This document shows, piece by piece, positions 18,473-26,582 of a DNA stretch of 64,000 nt (position 1 is the stretch's first letter; each line of letters starts with the position of its first letter). A model generated the notes under the pieces. That model made no database searches and was not told where the DNA came from. It worked only from the letters and a program-made list of their open reading frames with translations. This DNA is from Streptosporangium violaceochromogenes (GTDB lineage: Bacteria > Actinomycetota > Actinomycetes > Streptosporangiales > Streptosporangiaceae), in contig NZ_BNBB01000029.1 of the NCBI RefSeq assembly GCF_014654615.1, positions 1 through 64,000 of the forward strand, in the 5' to 3' direction. The position numbers and the translations under genes are program-made.

Positions 18473-19471
18473 CTACCCGGACTCCGCCGGCGGGGGCACC
18501 CCGGCGGGTTCGGTCTGCCCGGCGCTTCTGGCCTCCCGGCTCCGGAGCTTCTCCGCCTCGCGCTGTTCGCGTTCGCGGGCCTTCTCCTGCTCCTTCAGCT
18601 CGCGCTCGCGGGCCTTCTCCTGCTCTCTGGCCAGCCGTTCCCGCTCGCGCTGTTCGCGTTCGCGGACCTTGTCCCGCTCGCGCTGCTCGCGCAGGCGGGC
18701 CTTCTCCTGCTCCCGAGCGGCCTTCTCCGCCTCGCGCTGTTCGCGTTCGCGGGCCTTCTCCTGCTCCTTCAGCTCGCGCTCGCGGGTCTTCTCCATCCCC
18801 CGCAGCTCCCGCTCGGTCGGGCGGGGCGGCAGCGTGGTCCGCCGTTGCTCCAGGCCGTGGGAGGAGGTCAGACGGGGGTGGGGGTTCAGCCCGGTGAGGC
18901 CGTTCCAGGCGAGGTTGACCAGGTGCGCGGCCACCTCCTCGCGGGAGGGGCGGCGTACGTCCAGCCACCACTGGCCGGTCAGCGCGACCATGCCGACGAG
19001 CATCTGCGCGTACATGGGCGCGAGCTTCGGGTCATACCCTCGCTCGGCGAACTGGTCGACCATGACGTCCTCGACCTGGCTGGCGATGTCGTTGATCAGG
19101 CTGGCGAACGTTCCCGTGCCCGAGGCGGCGTGCGAGTCGCGGACGAGGATGCGGAAGCCCTCGCTGTTCTCCTCCACGTAGGCGAGCAGCGCCAGGGCCG
19201 CCCGCTCCAGCTTGATCAGCGCGTGTGAGGCGGACAGCGCCTTCGTCACCATGCCGAGCAGCTTCTGCATCTCCCGGTCGACGACGACGGCGTAGACGCC
19301 CTCCTTGCCGCCGAAGTGCTCGTAGACCACAGGTTTGGAGACGTTGGCGGTCGCCGCGATCTCCTCGACAGAGGTGCCGTCGAACCCCTTCTCCGCGAAC
19401 AGGGTCCGGCTGATCTGGATCAGTTGTTCCCGGCGTTCCTTGCCTGACATACGTCGTCGGGGTTCGCTCAC
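18473..19471 (-). CDS. TetR family regulator with a long ER/EK-rich C-terminal helix
   Basis: The N-terminal TetR DNA-binding domain is clear (SGKERREQLIQISRTLFAEKGFDGTSVEEIA then VSKPVVYEHFGGKEGVYAVVV, about residues 8-60), followed by a normal ligand-binding domain to about residue 195. Unusually, about 90 more residues (roughly 219-308) are almost only Glu, Arg, Lys, Gln and Ala in an E..R/E..K pattern, predicting a stable single alpha-helix. A short Pro-rich tail ends the protein. It lies 55 bp downstream of an acyl-CoA desaturase gene on the same strand and probably regulates it through the two TACG-N4-CGTA palindromes. I chose the GTG at 19471. A TTG at 19537 is in frame but would overlap the desaturase end. 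Confidence 0.88.
   Translation of the reverse strand: MSEPRRRMSGKERREQLIQISRTLFAEKGFDGTSVEEIAATANVSKPVVYEHFGGKEGVYAVVVDREMQKLLGMVTKALSASHALIKLERAALALLAYVEENSEGFRILVRDSHAASGTGTFASLINDIASQVEDVMVDQFAERGYDPKLAPMYAQMLVGMVALTGQWWLDVRRPSREEVAAHLVNLAWNGLTGLNPHPRLTSSHGLEQRRTTLPPRPTERELRGMEKTRERELKEQEKAREREQREAEKAAREQEKARLREQRERDKVREREQRERERLAREQEKARERELKEQEKAREREQREAEKLRSREARSAGQTEPAGVPPPAESG
18548..18786. repeat. Exact 65-bp direct repeat inside the TetR gene
   Basis: Bases 18548-18612 and 18722-18786 are identical over 65 bp, offset by 174 bp (58 codons), within a wholly repetitive stretch. Both copies encode the same segment of the charged helix. Recombination between them would remove or add 58 codons in frame. 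Confidence 0.85.
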
Positions 19472-19526
19472 GCCTCTAATAATGGCGCTCTCAGGTCGCG
19501 AACCGGGAACGGTGTCCGGGGAGGTC

Positions 19527-20468
19527 TCAATCGGCAATGCGTTTCGCCGCCAGTCGCTCGGGCGTCGGCCAGCGGACGCCGTAGACCCAGCCGGCCTTCT
19601 CGAACCAGCGGATCACGCCCGCGCTGGGGTCGATCTGGCCCTTGAGCGCACCGTGCCTGGCGCAGGTCGGGTCGGAGTGGTGGAGGTTGTGCCAGGACTC
19701 GCCGAACGACGGGATCGCCAGCCACCACACGTTGCGCGACTTGTCACGCGACTCGAAGACCTCCTCGCCGAACACGTGGCAGATGGAGTTGATCGACCAG
19801 GTCACATGGTGGAGAAGGCCGATCCGGACGAGGGTGCCCCAGAAGAAGGCGGTGAGCATGCCCCACCAGGACCAGGTCAGCAGGCCGCCGAGCAGCGGCG
19901 GGAGGAAGATCGAGCTGATCGCCATCACCGGGAAGAGGCGGTGCAGCCTGACGATGTCGGGATCCTTGACCAGGTCCGGGGCGTACTTCTCGCGGTTGGT
20001 GCGGTCGGTCTCGAACAGCCAGCCCATGTGCGCCCAGAGCAGCCCCTTGGTCAGGGCCAGGAAGCCGCTGCCGAACCGCCACGGCGAGTGGGGGTCGCCC
20101 TCCTTGTCGGAGAACTTGTGGTGCTTGCGATGGGTGGCGACCCAGTCGATCACCGACATCTCCAGCGACAGGCTCCCCGCGATGCCCAGGGCGATCTTCA
20201 TGGGGCGCTTGGCCTTGAAGGACCCGTGGGTGAAGTAGCGGTGCAGGCCGACGGTCACGCCCAGGCCGGAGATCACGTAGAACAGGAAGGCGATCGTGAT
20301 GTCGATCCAGCTCAGGCCCCACCCCCACGCCAACGGCACGGCGGTGGCCAGGGCGATCAGCGGCATGGCCACGACAACCCCGAAGACGACGAGTTCGATG
20401 GTGGTCTTCGGCTCCGGGTCGACCTCGGGTTTGGGGCCCGGAGCGGGGCGTTCTGCGATGACGGTCAT
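19527..20468 (-). CDS. Acyl-CoA (delta-9 type) fatty acid desaturase
   Basis: A membrane di-iron desaturase of 313 residues. The three histidine boxes are present: HRYFTHGSF (about residue 76), HRKHHKFSD (about 113) and HNLHHSD (about 261). Hydrophobic pairs lie around residues 27-70 and 172-205. Such enzymes put a double bond into membrane acyl chains using oxygen and an electron donor. A GAGG site precedes the ATG. A minus-strand -10, TAAACT (20543-20538), and two palindromes upstream, with the TetR gene downstream, suggest a self-contained regulatory unit for membrane fluidity. Confidence 0.95.
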   Translation of the reverse strand: MTVIAERPAPGPKPEVDPEPKTTIELVVFGVVVAMPLIALATAVPLAWGWGLSWIDITIAFLFYVISGLGVTVGLHRYFTHGSFKAKRPMKIALGIAGSLSLEMSVIDWVATHRKHHKFSDKEGDPHSPWRFGSGFLALTKGLLWAHMGWLFETDRTNREKYAPDLVKDPDIVRLHRLFPVMAISSIFLPPLLGGLLTWSWWGMLTAFFWGTLVRIGLLHHVTWSINSICHVFGEEVFESRDKSRNVWWLAIPSFGESWHNLHHSDPTCARHGALKGQIDPSAGVIRWFEKAGWVYGVRWPTPERLAAKRIAD

Positions 20469-20510
20469 GCGTTACCTCGCGAGACGGGAAGGAGGCGGTC
20501 TTTGCCTGGC

Positions 20511-20537
20511 TACGCCACCGTAACCTACGCCATCGTA
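20511..20537. promoter_or_regulatory. Tandem TACG-N4-CGTA operators at the desaturase promoter
   Basis: TACGCCACCGTA (20511-20522) and TACGCCATCGTA (20526-20537) are two copies of the palindrome TACG-N4-CGTA, 15 bp apart centre to centre. They lie just downstream of the -10 TAAACT on the minus strand, so bound protein would cover the transcription start. The TetR protein encoded downstream is the obvious candidate ligand. Confidence 0.65.
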
Positions 20538-20791
20538 AGTTTAGGGCTTCCGGAGTGCCAAATGTGGGGAAGGTGACTGTCGGTAGCGGGTTGCGTGGGG
20601 GTTTCCTGACTTGCGGACGACCCCTCCCGCCTGCTAAAGGGCCCCGCGGCGCCGTAGGTCCGCCGGACGCCCCCTTCGCCTGGCGACCTCCTCACGGTGA
20701 GCCGGGTCGGGAAAGGGGGCGCGACCGACGTCGGCGGCTCGGTATCGTAGGGGGGCCAGGGGTTCGATGACGGATGAACCACCTGCGCCGA

Positions 20792-20866
20792 TCCGGCATT
20801 GGGTAATTGGCAGCCCGCAAGGTTTTGGTCCTTGTTGTCCAGGTTCGAGTCCTGGTGCCGGAGCCA
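20792..20866 (+). tRNA. tRNA-Gln (TTG)
   Basis: A full cloverleaf can be drawn. The acceptor stem is TCCGGCA/TGCCGGA, the anticodon stem CAAGG/CCTTG with loop TTTTGGT gives anticodon TTG, and the T arm is CCAGG-TTCGAGT-CCTGG. The discriminator is G and CCA is encoded. It reads CAA codons. Its place before glmU is conserved in actinobacteria. Confidence 0.95.
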
Positions 20867-21031
20867 TCATTACGTTCGCTCCAGTCAGGCCCGGCTGGTC
20901 GGCTGAGTGGGTTCCCGAGGGGGAAGGTATCCTCACGTTGTCGAGTGGGTGACGAGGCGATGCCCCAAGGGTAGCCGTCGGCTCATCCAGTTCTGTCATG
21001 TCTCAGTCGCGACGCCGAGGGAGCCTCGTCC

Positions 21032-22483
21032 GTGAGTGTGCCGCGCCCGGCCGCCGTCATCGTCCTCGCCGCAGGTGAGGGCACCCGGATGAAGTCGAGA
21101 ACACCCAAGATCCTGCACGAGCTGTGCGGTCGCGCACTGGTCGACCACATGCTCGCAGCCGCCCGCGGACTTCGACCCGGGCGGCTCATCGTTGTCGTCG
21201 GTCACGAGCGGGAGCGGGTCCGGTCGCACCTGGAGCGCACCAGCCCCGAGGCCCAGGTGGTGGTGCAGGCCGAGCAGCGGGGAACCGGCCACGCCGTCAG
21301 GGTCGCGCTGGAGACGGCCGGCGCCGTCGACGGCACGGTCCTGGTGACCTACGGTGACACCCCCCTGCTGCGCACCGCGACCCTCGCCGCGCTCCTGGAA
21401 CGTCACGCCCATGACGGCAACGCCGTCACCGTTCTCACCGCCGAGGTCCCCGACCCCCGCGGCTACGGCCGGATCGTCCGCGACACCACTGGAGCGGTCC
21501 TCGAAATCGTCGAGGAGAAGGACGCCGGTCCCGAGCAGCGGGCGATCAGGGAGATGAACTCCGGCGTCTACGCCTTCGACGGGCTCCTGCTGGCCGACGC
21601 GGTCAAGCGGGTCTCCACCTCCAACGCCCAAGGGGAGGAGTACCTCACCGACGTCCTGTCCATCCTGCGCGGGGACGGCCACCGGGTCGGCGCGCACGTC
21701 GCGGCCGACCACGTCGAGGTCGAGGGCGTCAACGACCGGGTACAGCTCGCCTTCGCCCGCAGGGTGCTCAACTCCCGGCTGCTGGAGGCCCACATGCGGG
21801 CGGGCGTCACGGTGATCGACCCGGACAGCACCTGGGTGGACGTGGACGTCACCCTGGAACCGGACACGGTGATCCACCCGGGCACCCAGCTGCACGGCCG
21901 TACGGCGGTCGCGGCGGGCGCCGAGATCGGCCCCGCCTCCACGCTGACCGACACGATCGTCGGCGAGGGGGCGCTGGTGCGCAACGCCGTCTGCGTCGAG
22001 GCCGAGATCGGCCCGGAGGCCGTGGTCGGTCCCTACACCTACCTGCGGCCGGGCACGGTCCTGGCGCGCAAGGTCAAGGCCGGTACCTACGTCGAGATGA
22101 AGAACGCCCGGGTCGGCGAGGGCGCGAAGGTGCCCCACCTCACCTATGTGGGTGACGCCGTCATCGGCAAGGGGGCCAACATCGGCGCCTCGACGATCTT
22201 CGTCAACTACGACGGGGTCGCCAAGCACCCGACGACGGTGGGCGAGCACGCCTTCGTCGGGTGCGACACCATGCTCGTCGCACCGGTGAACATCGGCGAC
22301 GGCGCCTATACCGCCGCCGGTTCGGTGATCGACGGCGACGTCCCTCCAGGGGCGATCGGGGTCGCCCGCGGGCGGCAGCGCAACATTGAAGGGTGGGTCG
22401 CGCGCAGGCGCGCGGGCACCAGATCGGCCGAGGCGGCGCTGCGGGCCGCCGAGGCCGAAAACCAGCAGGGGAGCGGGACGTGA
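21032..22483 (+). CDS. glmU: Bifunctional GlmU: GlcNAc-1-P uridyltransferase / GlcN-1-P acetyltransferase
   Basis: GlmU acetylates glucosamine-1-phosphate and joins it to UTP, giving UDP-GlcNAc for peptidoglycan. The N-terminal pyrophosphorylase domain opens with VLAAGEGTRMKSRTPKILH (residues about 12-30). The C-terminal half is a left-handed beta-helix of hexapeptide repeats with the conserved NARVGEGAKVPHLTYVGDA and NYDG segments. The length of 483 residues is normal. The GTG start has GAGGGA upstream. A TATCCT (20928-20933) could be its -10 element. The prs gene follows 80 bp later. Confidence 0.97.
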   Translation: MSVPRPAAVIVLAAGEGTRMKSRTPKILHELCGRALVDHMLAAARGLRPGRLIVVVGHERERVRSHLERTSPEAQVVVQAEQRGTGHAVRVALETAGAVDGTVLVTYGDTPLLRTATLAALLERHAHDGNAVTVLTAEVPDPRGYGRIVRDTTGAVLEIVEEKDAGPEQRAIREMNSGVYAFDGLLLADAVKRVSTSNAQGEEYLTDVLSILRGDGHRVGAHVAADHVEVEGVNDRVQLAFARRVLNSRLLEAHMRAGVTVIDPDSTWVDVDVTLEPDTVIHPGTQLHGRTAVAAGAEIGPASTLTDTIVGEGALVRNAVCVEAEIGPEAVVGPYTYLRPGTVLARKVKAGTYVEMKNARVGEGAKVPHLTYVGDAVIGKGANIGASTIFVNYDGVAKHPTTVGEHAFVGCDTMLVAPVNIGDGAYTAAGSVIDGDVPPGAIGVARGRQRNIEGWVARRRAGTRSAEAALRAAEAENQQGSGT

Positions 22484-22562
22484 ACGAGTCAGGCGAGCGG
22501 ACCGGCGGGTACGGCGGCGGCGTCGCTGACATGACGACGGGCCGTCGGATCGGGAGGACGGC

Positions 22563-23540
22563 ATGAGCGGCATCAGGCAGACCGGTGAGAAGAACCTCAT
22601 GTTCTTCTCGGGGCGCGCGTATCCGGAACTGGCCAGGGAGGTGGTCCGCCACCTGGGGATCGACACAACCCCCACCAAGCTGCGCGACTTCGCCAACGGC
22701 GAGATCTACGCCCGCTATCTGGAGTCGGTCCGGGGGTGTGACGCCTTCGTCATCCAGAGCCACACGGAGCCCATCAACAAGTGGATCATGGAGCAGTTGA
22801 TCATGGTGGACGCGCTCAAGCGCGCCTCCGCCAAGCGGATCACCGTGATCATGCCGTTCTTCGGCTACGCCCGTCAGGACAAGAAGGGCCGGGGGCGCGA
22901 GCCCATCACCGCCCGCCTGATGGCCGACCTGTTCAAGACCGCCGGGGCCGACCGGCTGATGTCGATCGACCTGCACACCTCGCAGATCCAGGGGTTCTTC
23001 GACGGGCCGGTGGACCACCTGTTCGCCATGCCGGTGCTGGTCAACTATCTCAAGGACAAGCTCGACCTGGCCAACACCACCGTCGTCTCGCCCGACACGG
23101 GCAGGGTGCGGCTCTCGGAGCGCTGGGCCGACACGCTGGGGACCCCCCTGGCCTTCATCCACAAGCGCCGCGACCTCGACGTGGCCAACCAGGTGAAGGT
23201 GAACGAGGTCGTCGGCAAGGTGCGGGGCCGGACCTGCGTCCTGATCGACGACATGATCGACACCGCGGGCACGATCTGCAAGGCGGCCGACGCCCTGTAC
23301 GAGCAGGGGGCCACCAACGTGCTCGTGGCCGCCACGCACGCGGTCTTCTCCGACCCGGCCGTGGACCGTCTGAAGAACTCCAGGATCTCCGAGGTGATCG
23401 TCACCAACACGCTGCCGCTCGCCGAGGACAAGAGATTCGACAAGCTCACCGTCCTGTCGATCGCCCCGATGATCGCCCGCGCGATCAACGAGGTCTTCAA
23501 CGACGGCTCGGTGACCAGCCTGTTCGAGGGCGACAGCTGA
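22563..23540 (+). CDS. prs: Ribose-phosphate pyrophosphokinase
   Basis: This enzyme makes PRPP for nucleotide, histidine and decaprenyl-phospho-arabinose synthesis. Seen are the N-terminal FSGRAYPELA, the ATP flag region FFGYARQDKKGRGREPI, the conserved DLHTSQIQGFF and the PRPP loop CVLIDDMIDTAGT. The length is 325 residues. GGGAGGA precedes the ATG. The glmU-prs-rplY-pth order is typical of actinobacteria. Confidence 0.97.
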   Translation: MSGIRQTGEKNLMFFSGRAYPELAREVVRHLGIDTTPTKLRDFANGEIYARYLESVRGCDAFVIQSHTEPINKWIMEQLIMVDALKRASAKRITVIMPFFGYARQDKKGRGREPITARLMADLFKTAGADRLMSIDLHTSQIQGFFDGPVDHLFAMPVLVNYLKDKLDLANTTVVSPDTGRVRLSERWADTLGTPLAFIHKRRDLDVANQVKVNEVVGKVRGRTCVLIDDMIDTAGTICKAADALYEQGATNVLVAATHAVFSDPAVDRLKNSRISEVIVTNTLPLAEDKRFDKLTVLSIAPMIARAINEVFNDGSVTSLFEGDS

Positions 23541-23737
23541 CCTCGCGGCAGCGCCGGCCGCCCGTACGGCGCGGCCGGCGCGGGCCCGCCTCCGCCGCGC
23601 GGACGCCCGCCGAGGCGTACGGCCCGGCGGCGGGCGGGTAGGCTGGTGCGTCGTGCGCGCTCGTAACGCCTTCCGCTAGGGCGGGTGAGGGGGAGCGCGT
23701 CCTTTTTCCGTCAGCGAAGATCCCTAGGAGATCCGCC

Positions 23738-24349
23738 GTGTCCGAAGTAGTCATCCAGGCCGAGCCCCGCACGGTGTTCGGCAAAGGCGCCGCTCGCAAG
23801 GTCCGCCGCGAGCACAAGGTTCCCGCCGTTCTCTACGGCCACGGCACCGACCCCCGGCACCTGTCGCTCCCCGGCCACGAGCTCCTGCTCGCCCTGCGCA
23901 CGCCGAACGTGCTGATCCGCCTCCAGGGCGCGGTCAACGAGCTGGCGCTGCCCAAGGGCGTCCAGCGTGACCCGATCAAGGGCTTCCTGGAGCACGTCGA
24001 CCTCCTTCTCGTCAAGCGCGGTGAGAAGGTCACCGTCGACATCCCCGTCACCGTGGTGGGCGAGGTCGCCGACGGTCTGCTGGACCAGCAGCTCGTCTCC
24101 GTCTCCGTCGAGGCCGAGGCCACCCACATCCCGACGGGCGTCGAGGTCGACGTCGAGGGGCTGGAGGTGGGTGCCCAGATCACCGCCGGTGACCTGAAGC
24201 TGCCCAAGGGCGCCACCCTGGTCGCCGACCCCGAGACGCTGGTCCTGCACGTCAGCGCCCCCCCGACCGCCGAGCCGGAGCCCGAGGCCGCCGAGGCCGA
24301 GGCCGCCGCGGCCCCCGAGGGCGAGACCGCCCCCGAGGCCGCCGAGTAG
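23738..24349 (+). CDS. rplY: 50S ribosomal protein L25/general stress protein Ctc
   Basis: A 203-residue protein with the L25 5S-rRNA-binding N domain (residues 1-95, GKGAARKVRREHKVPAVLYG) and the TL5/Ctc C-terminal domain (about 100-180), then an acidic Ala/Glu/Pro tail. It binds 5S rRNA in the large subunit. The GTG start has TAGGAG upstream. TAGGCT at 23639-23644 is a likely -10 element, giving the gene its own promoter in the 197-bp gap after prs. Confidence 0.95.
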   Translation: MSEVVIQAEPRTVFGKGAARKVRREHKVPAVLYGHGTDPRHLSLPGHELLLALRTPNVLIRLQGAVNELALPKGVQRDPIKGFLEHVDLLLVKRGEKVTVDIPVTVVGEVADGLLDQQLVSVSVEAEATHIPTGVEVDVEGLEVGAQITAGDLKLPKGATLVADPETLVLHVSAPPTAEPEPEAAEAEAAAAPEGETAPEAAE

Positions 24350-24366
24350 GCTCGCCGTCACGACCT

Positions 24367-24400
24367 CGTCAGGGCAGCCCGGGAGCGGGCTGCCCTGACG
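24367..24400 (+). terminator. Strong hairpin terminator after rplY
   Basis: A perfect 15-bp stem (24367-24381 with 24386-24400) has the tetraloop GGAG. No T-run follows, as is common for actinobacterial terminators. It may also attenuate transcription into pth. Confidence 0.7.
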
Positions 24401-24422
24401 CGCATACGAAGGGATGCCGACC

Positions 24423-25019
24423 GTGGACCGCTGGCTGGTCGTGGGCCTGGGAAATCCGGGGCCCGAGTACGCCGGAAACCGGCACAACGCGGGTTTCATG
24501 GTTCTCGACGAGCTCGCCGAGCGGGTTTCTGGGCGGTTCAAGGCGCACCGGTCGCGGGCCGAGGTGCTTGAGGGCCGTCTGGCCGAGGCCCCCGTGGTGC
24601 TGGCCAAGCCCCTGTCCTTCATGAACCTCTCCGGCGGACCGGTCAAGGCCCTGGCCGACTTCTACAAGGTGGACCCGGCCCGCGTGATCGTCGTCCACGA
24701 CGAGCTGGACATCCCCTACGGCGCGCTCCGGGCCAAGCGGGGCGGCGGAGACAACGGCCACAACGGCCTGAAGTCGATCACCAGGTCCCTGGCCACCCGT
24801 GACTACCTGCGGGTGCGCTTCGGCATCGGCCGTCCCCCCGGCCGGATGGACGCCGCCTCCTTCGTCCTGAGGGACTTCGCCACCGCCGAGCGCAAAGACC
24901 TGCCGTTCCTGGCCGACCGGGCGGCGGACATGGTCGAGTCGCTGATCCGGGTGGGCCTGGAGCCCACGCAGAACACCTTCCACGCGGGCGACCTGAACGT
25001 CTCCGGCCCGCCCCGGTAA
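24423..25019 (+). CDS. pth: Peptidyl-tRNA hydrolase
   Basis: Pth releases tRNA from stalled peptidyl-tRNA. The sequence has VVGLGNPGPEYAGNRHNAGF at the start with the catalytic His in NRHN, then KPLSFMNLSG, HDELDIPYG with the conserved Asp, and GGGDNGHNGL. The length of about 198 residues is normal. The GTG at 24423 is chosen because GAAGGG lies at proper spacing; the in-frame ATG at 24414 touches that site. Confidence 0.96.
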   Translation: MDRWLVVGLGNPGPEYAGNRHNAGFMVLDELAERVSGRFKAHRSRAEVLEGRLAEAPVVLAKPLSFMNLSGGPVKALADFYKVDPARVIVVHDELDIPYGALRAKRGGGDNGHNGLKSITRSLATRDYLRVRFGIGRPPGRMDAASFVLRDFATAERKDLPFLADRAADMVESLIRVGLEPTQNTFHAGDLNVSGPPR

Positions 25020-25067
25020 CCTCCCCGCACGAAAGACGGACGTTCCGGTCTTCTCGGGTTTCAATCC

Positions 25068-25109
25068 TTGACTGTCGGTCCTTCCCGCTAGCATTCGGTC
25101 ACTGTCGGT
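25068..25109 (+). promoter_or_regulatory. Promoter region of the polysaccharide/sulfation operon
   Basis: TTGACT (25068-25073) and TAGCAT (25089-25094) form a promoter with a short 15-bp spacer. The nonamer ACTGTCGGT occurs twice, at 25071-25079 and 25101-25109, 30 bp apart, flanking the -10 element. A third copy lies upstream of the methyltransferase gene at the other end of the locus. Confidence 0.45.
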
Positions 25110-25136
25110 TGATGGGTGATCACTCAGGGGGAGTGC

Positions 25137-26582
25137 GTGCGCGACGTCAACGTCGTCCGGACGATGCCGAGGACCGTTTCGCCGACCCGGCCGCGCGCGC
25201 CCGGCTGGGTCCGCCGTCACCAGGCGCGGGCCGTCGCGGCCGACACCGGCTCCGCCTCCCTCGCCGGGGCGCTCGCCCTGTTCGTCCGGTTCGGCGAGGT
25301 CACCCCGTACGTGACCCCGTACGTGGTCGTGAGCGCGCTGCTCCCGGTCGCCTGGATCTGCGCGATCGCCCTGAACCGCGCCTACGAACCCCGCCTCCTC
25401 GGCCTGGGGGCCGAGGAGTTCCAGCGGGTCTTCCAGTGCGGGTTCACCCTCACCGCCGCCCTGGTCATCGGCGCCTACGTGACCAAGACCGACGTGGCCC
25501 GGGGCTACGTCGTGCTGGCGCTCCCGCTGACGACGGCGCTGACCATCCTCGGCCGGTACGGCCTGCGCCGCTCCCTGCACCGCAGGCGGGCGCGGGGGTC
25601 GTGCATGAGGCGGGTCGTGGCCGCGGGCCACCGCGCCGCGGTCGCCGAGCTCGTCCGCAGGTTCCGCAGAGAGCGCTACCACGGCATGGAGGTCGTCGGC
25701 GTCTGCGTGCCCTACGACGGGATGGGCGACGTGGAGGGCGTCCCGGTCCTTGGGGGCCTGTCCGACGTGCCGATCGCGGTCGTCCAGGCGGCGGCCGACA
25801 CCGTGGCGGTGCTGGCCTGCCCGGAGATGGACGGCACGGCCCTGCGGCGGCTGGCGTGGCGGCTGGAGAAGACCCGCACCGACCTGGTGGTGGCCCCGGC
25901 GCTGATGGAGGTGGCCGGTCCGCGGATCACCATCCGCCCGGCGGCGGGGCTGCCGCTGCTGCACGTCGACCACCCCGAGATCGCGGGCCTGCGTCAGCTG
26001 CTCAAAAACCTCTTCGACCGGGTGGGGGCCGCGCTGCTTCTGCTGGTGCTGCTGCCGCTGCTGGCCGTGCTGGTGGTGGCGGTGCGCGCCTCCGGCCCCG
26101 GGCCCGTGTTCTTCCGGCAGCGACGGGTGGGCCGGGGCGGCGCCGAGTTCACGATCTACAAGTTCCGCACGATGAGGGTCGACGCCGAACGGCGGAAGAT
26201 CGACCTGACCGGCGACGGGCAGGGCGTGCTGTTCAAGATCCGGAACGACCCGCGCGTGACCCCGCTGGGCGCGCGCCTGCGCCGTCACTCCCTGGACGAG
26301 CTGCCCCAGCTGATCAACGTGCTGCTCGGCCACATGTCGTTGGTCGGCCCCCGGCCGCCGCTGCCCGAGGAGGTCGTCCGCTACGGGGACGACGTCCGGC
26401 GCAGGCTGCTGGTCCGGCCCGGGATGACCGGTCTCTGGCAGGTGAGCGGCAGGTCGGATCTCTCCTGGGAGGAATCGGTACGGTTGGATCTACGTTATGT
26501 GGAGAACTGGTCCCTCACGCTGGACCTGCAGATCCTCTGGAAGACCTGGTCGGCTGTCGCGCGAGGGGCTGGAGCATACTGA
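25137..26582 (+). CDS. Initiating polyprenyl-phosphate sugar-phosphate transferase (WbaP/CpsE family)
   Basis: The first 110 residues hold four hydrophobic segments, a Rossmann-like middle region follows, and one more helix (LLLLVLLPLLAVLVVAV) leads into the C-terminal catalytic domain. That domain carries the family marks FFRQRRVGRGGAEFTIYKFRTM, DELPQLINVLLG, SLVGPRPPLP and RPGMTGLWQVSGRS. Such enzymes start each repeat unit by moving a hexose-1-phosphate onto undecaprenyl phosphate. The GTG at 25137 has AGGGGG upstream. The stop overlaps the cysQ ATG (TGATG), so glycan initiation and PAP removal are translationally coupled. The first sugar cannot be told. Confidence 0.92.
   Translation: MRDVNVVRTMPRTVSPTRPRAPGWVRRHQARAVAADTGSASLAGALALFVRFGEVTPYVTPYVVVSALLPVAWICAIALNRAYEPRLLGLGAEEFQRVFQCGFTLTAALVIGAYVTKTDVARGYVVLALPLTTALTILGRYGLRRSLHRRRARGSCMRRVVAAGHRAAVAELVRRFRRERYHGMEVVGVCVPYDGMGDVEGVPVLGGLSDVPIAVVQAAADTVAVLACPEMDGTALRRLAWRLEKTRTDLVVAPALMEVAGPRITIRPAAGLPLLHVDHPEIAGLRQLLKNLFDRVGAALLLLVLLPLLAVLVVAVRASGPGPVFFRQRRVGRGGAEFTIYKFRTMRVDAERRKIDLTGDGQGVLFKIRNDPRVTPLGARLRRHSLDELPQLINVLLGHMSLVGPRPPLPEEVVRYGDDVRRRLLVRPGMTGLWQVSGRSDLSWEESVRLDLRYVENWSLTLDLQILWKTWSAVARGAGAY

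Noticed and set aside
18394..19228. Plus-strand frames rich in Ala/Gly/Leu repeats
   Set aside because: They are the complement of the ER/K-coding repeat of the TetR gene and not membrane protein genes.
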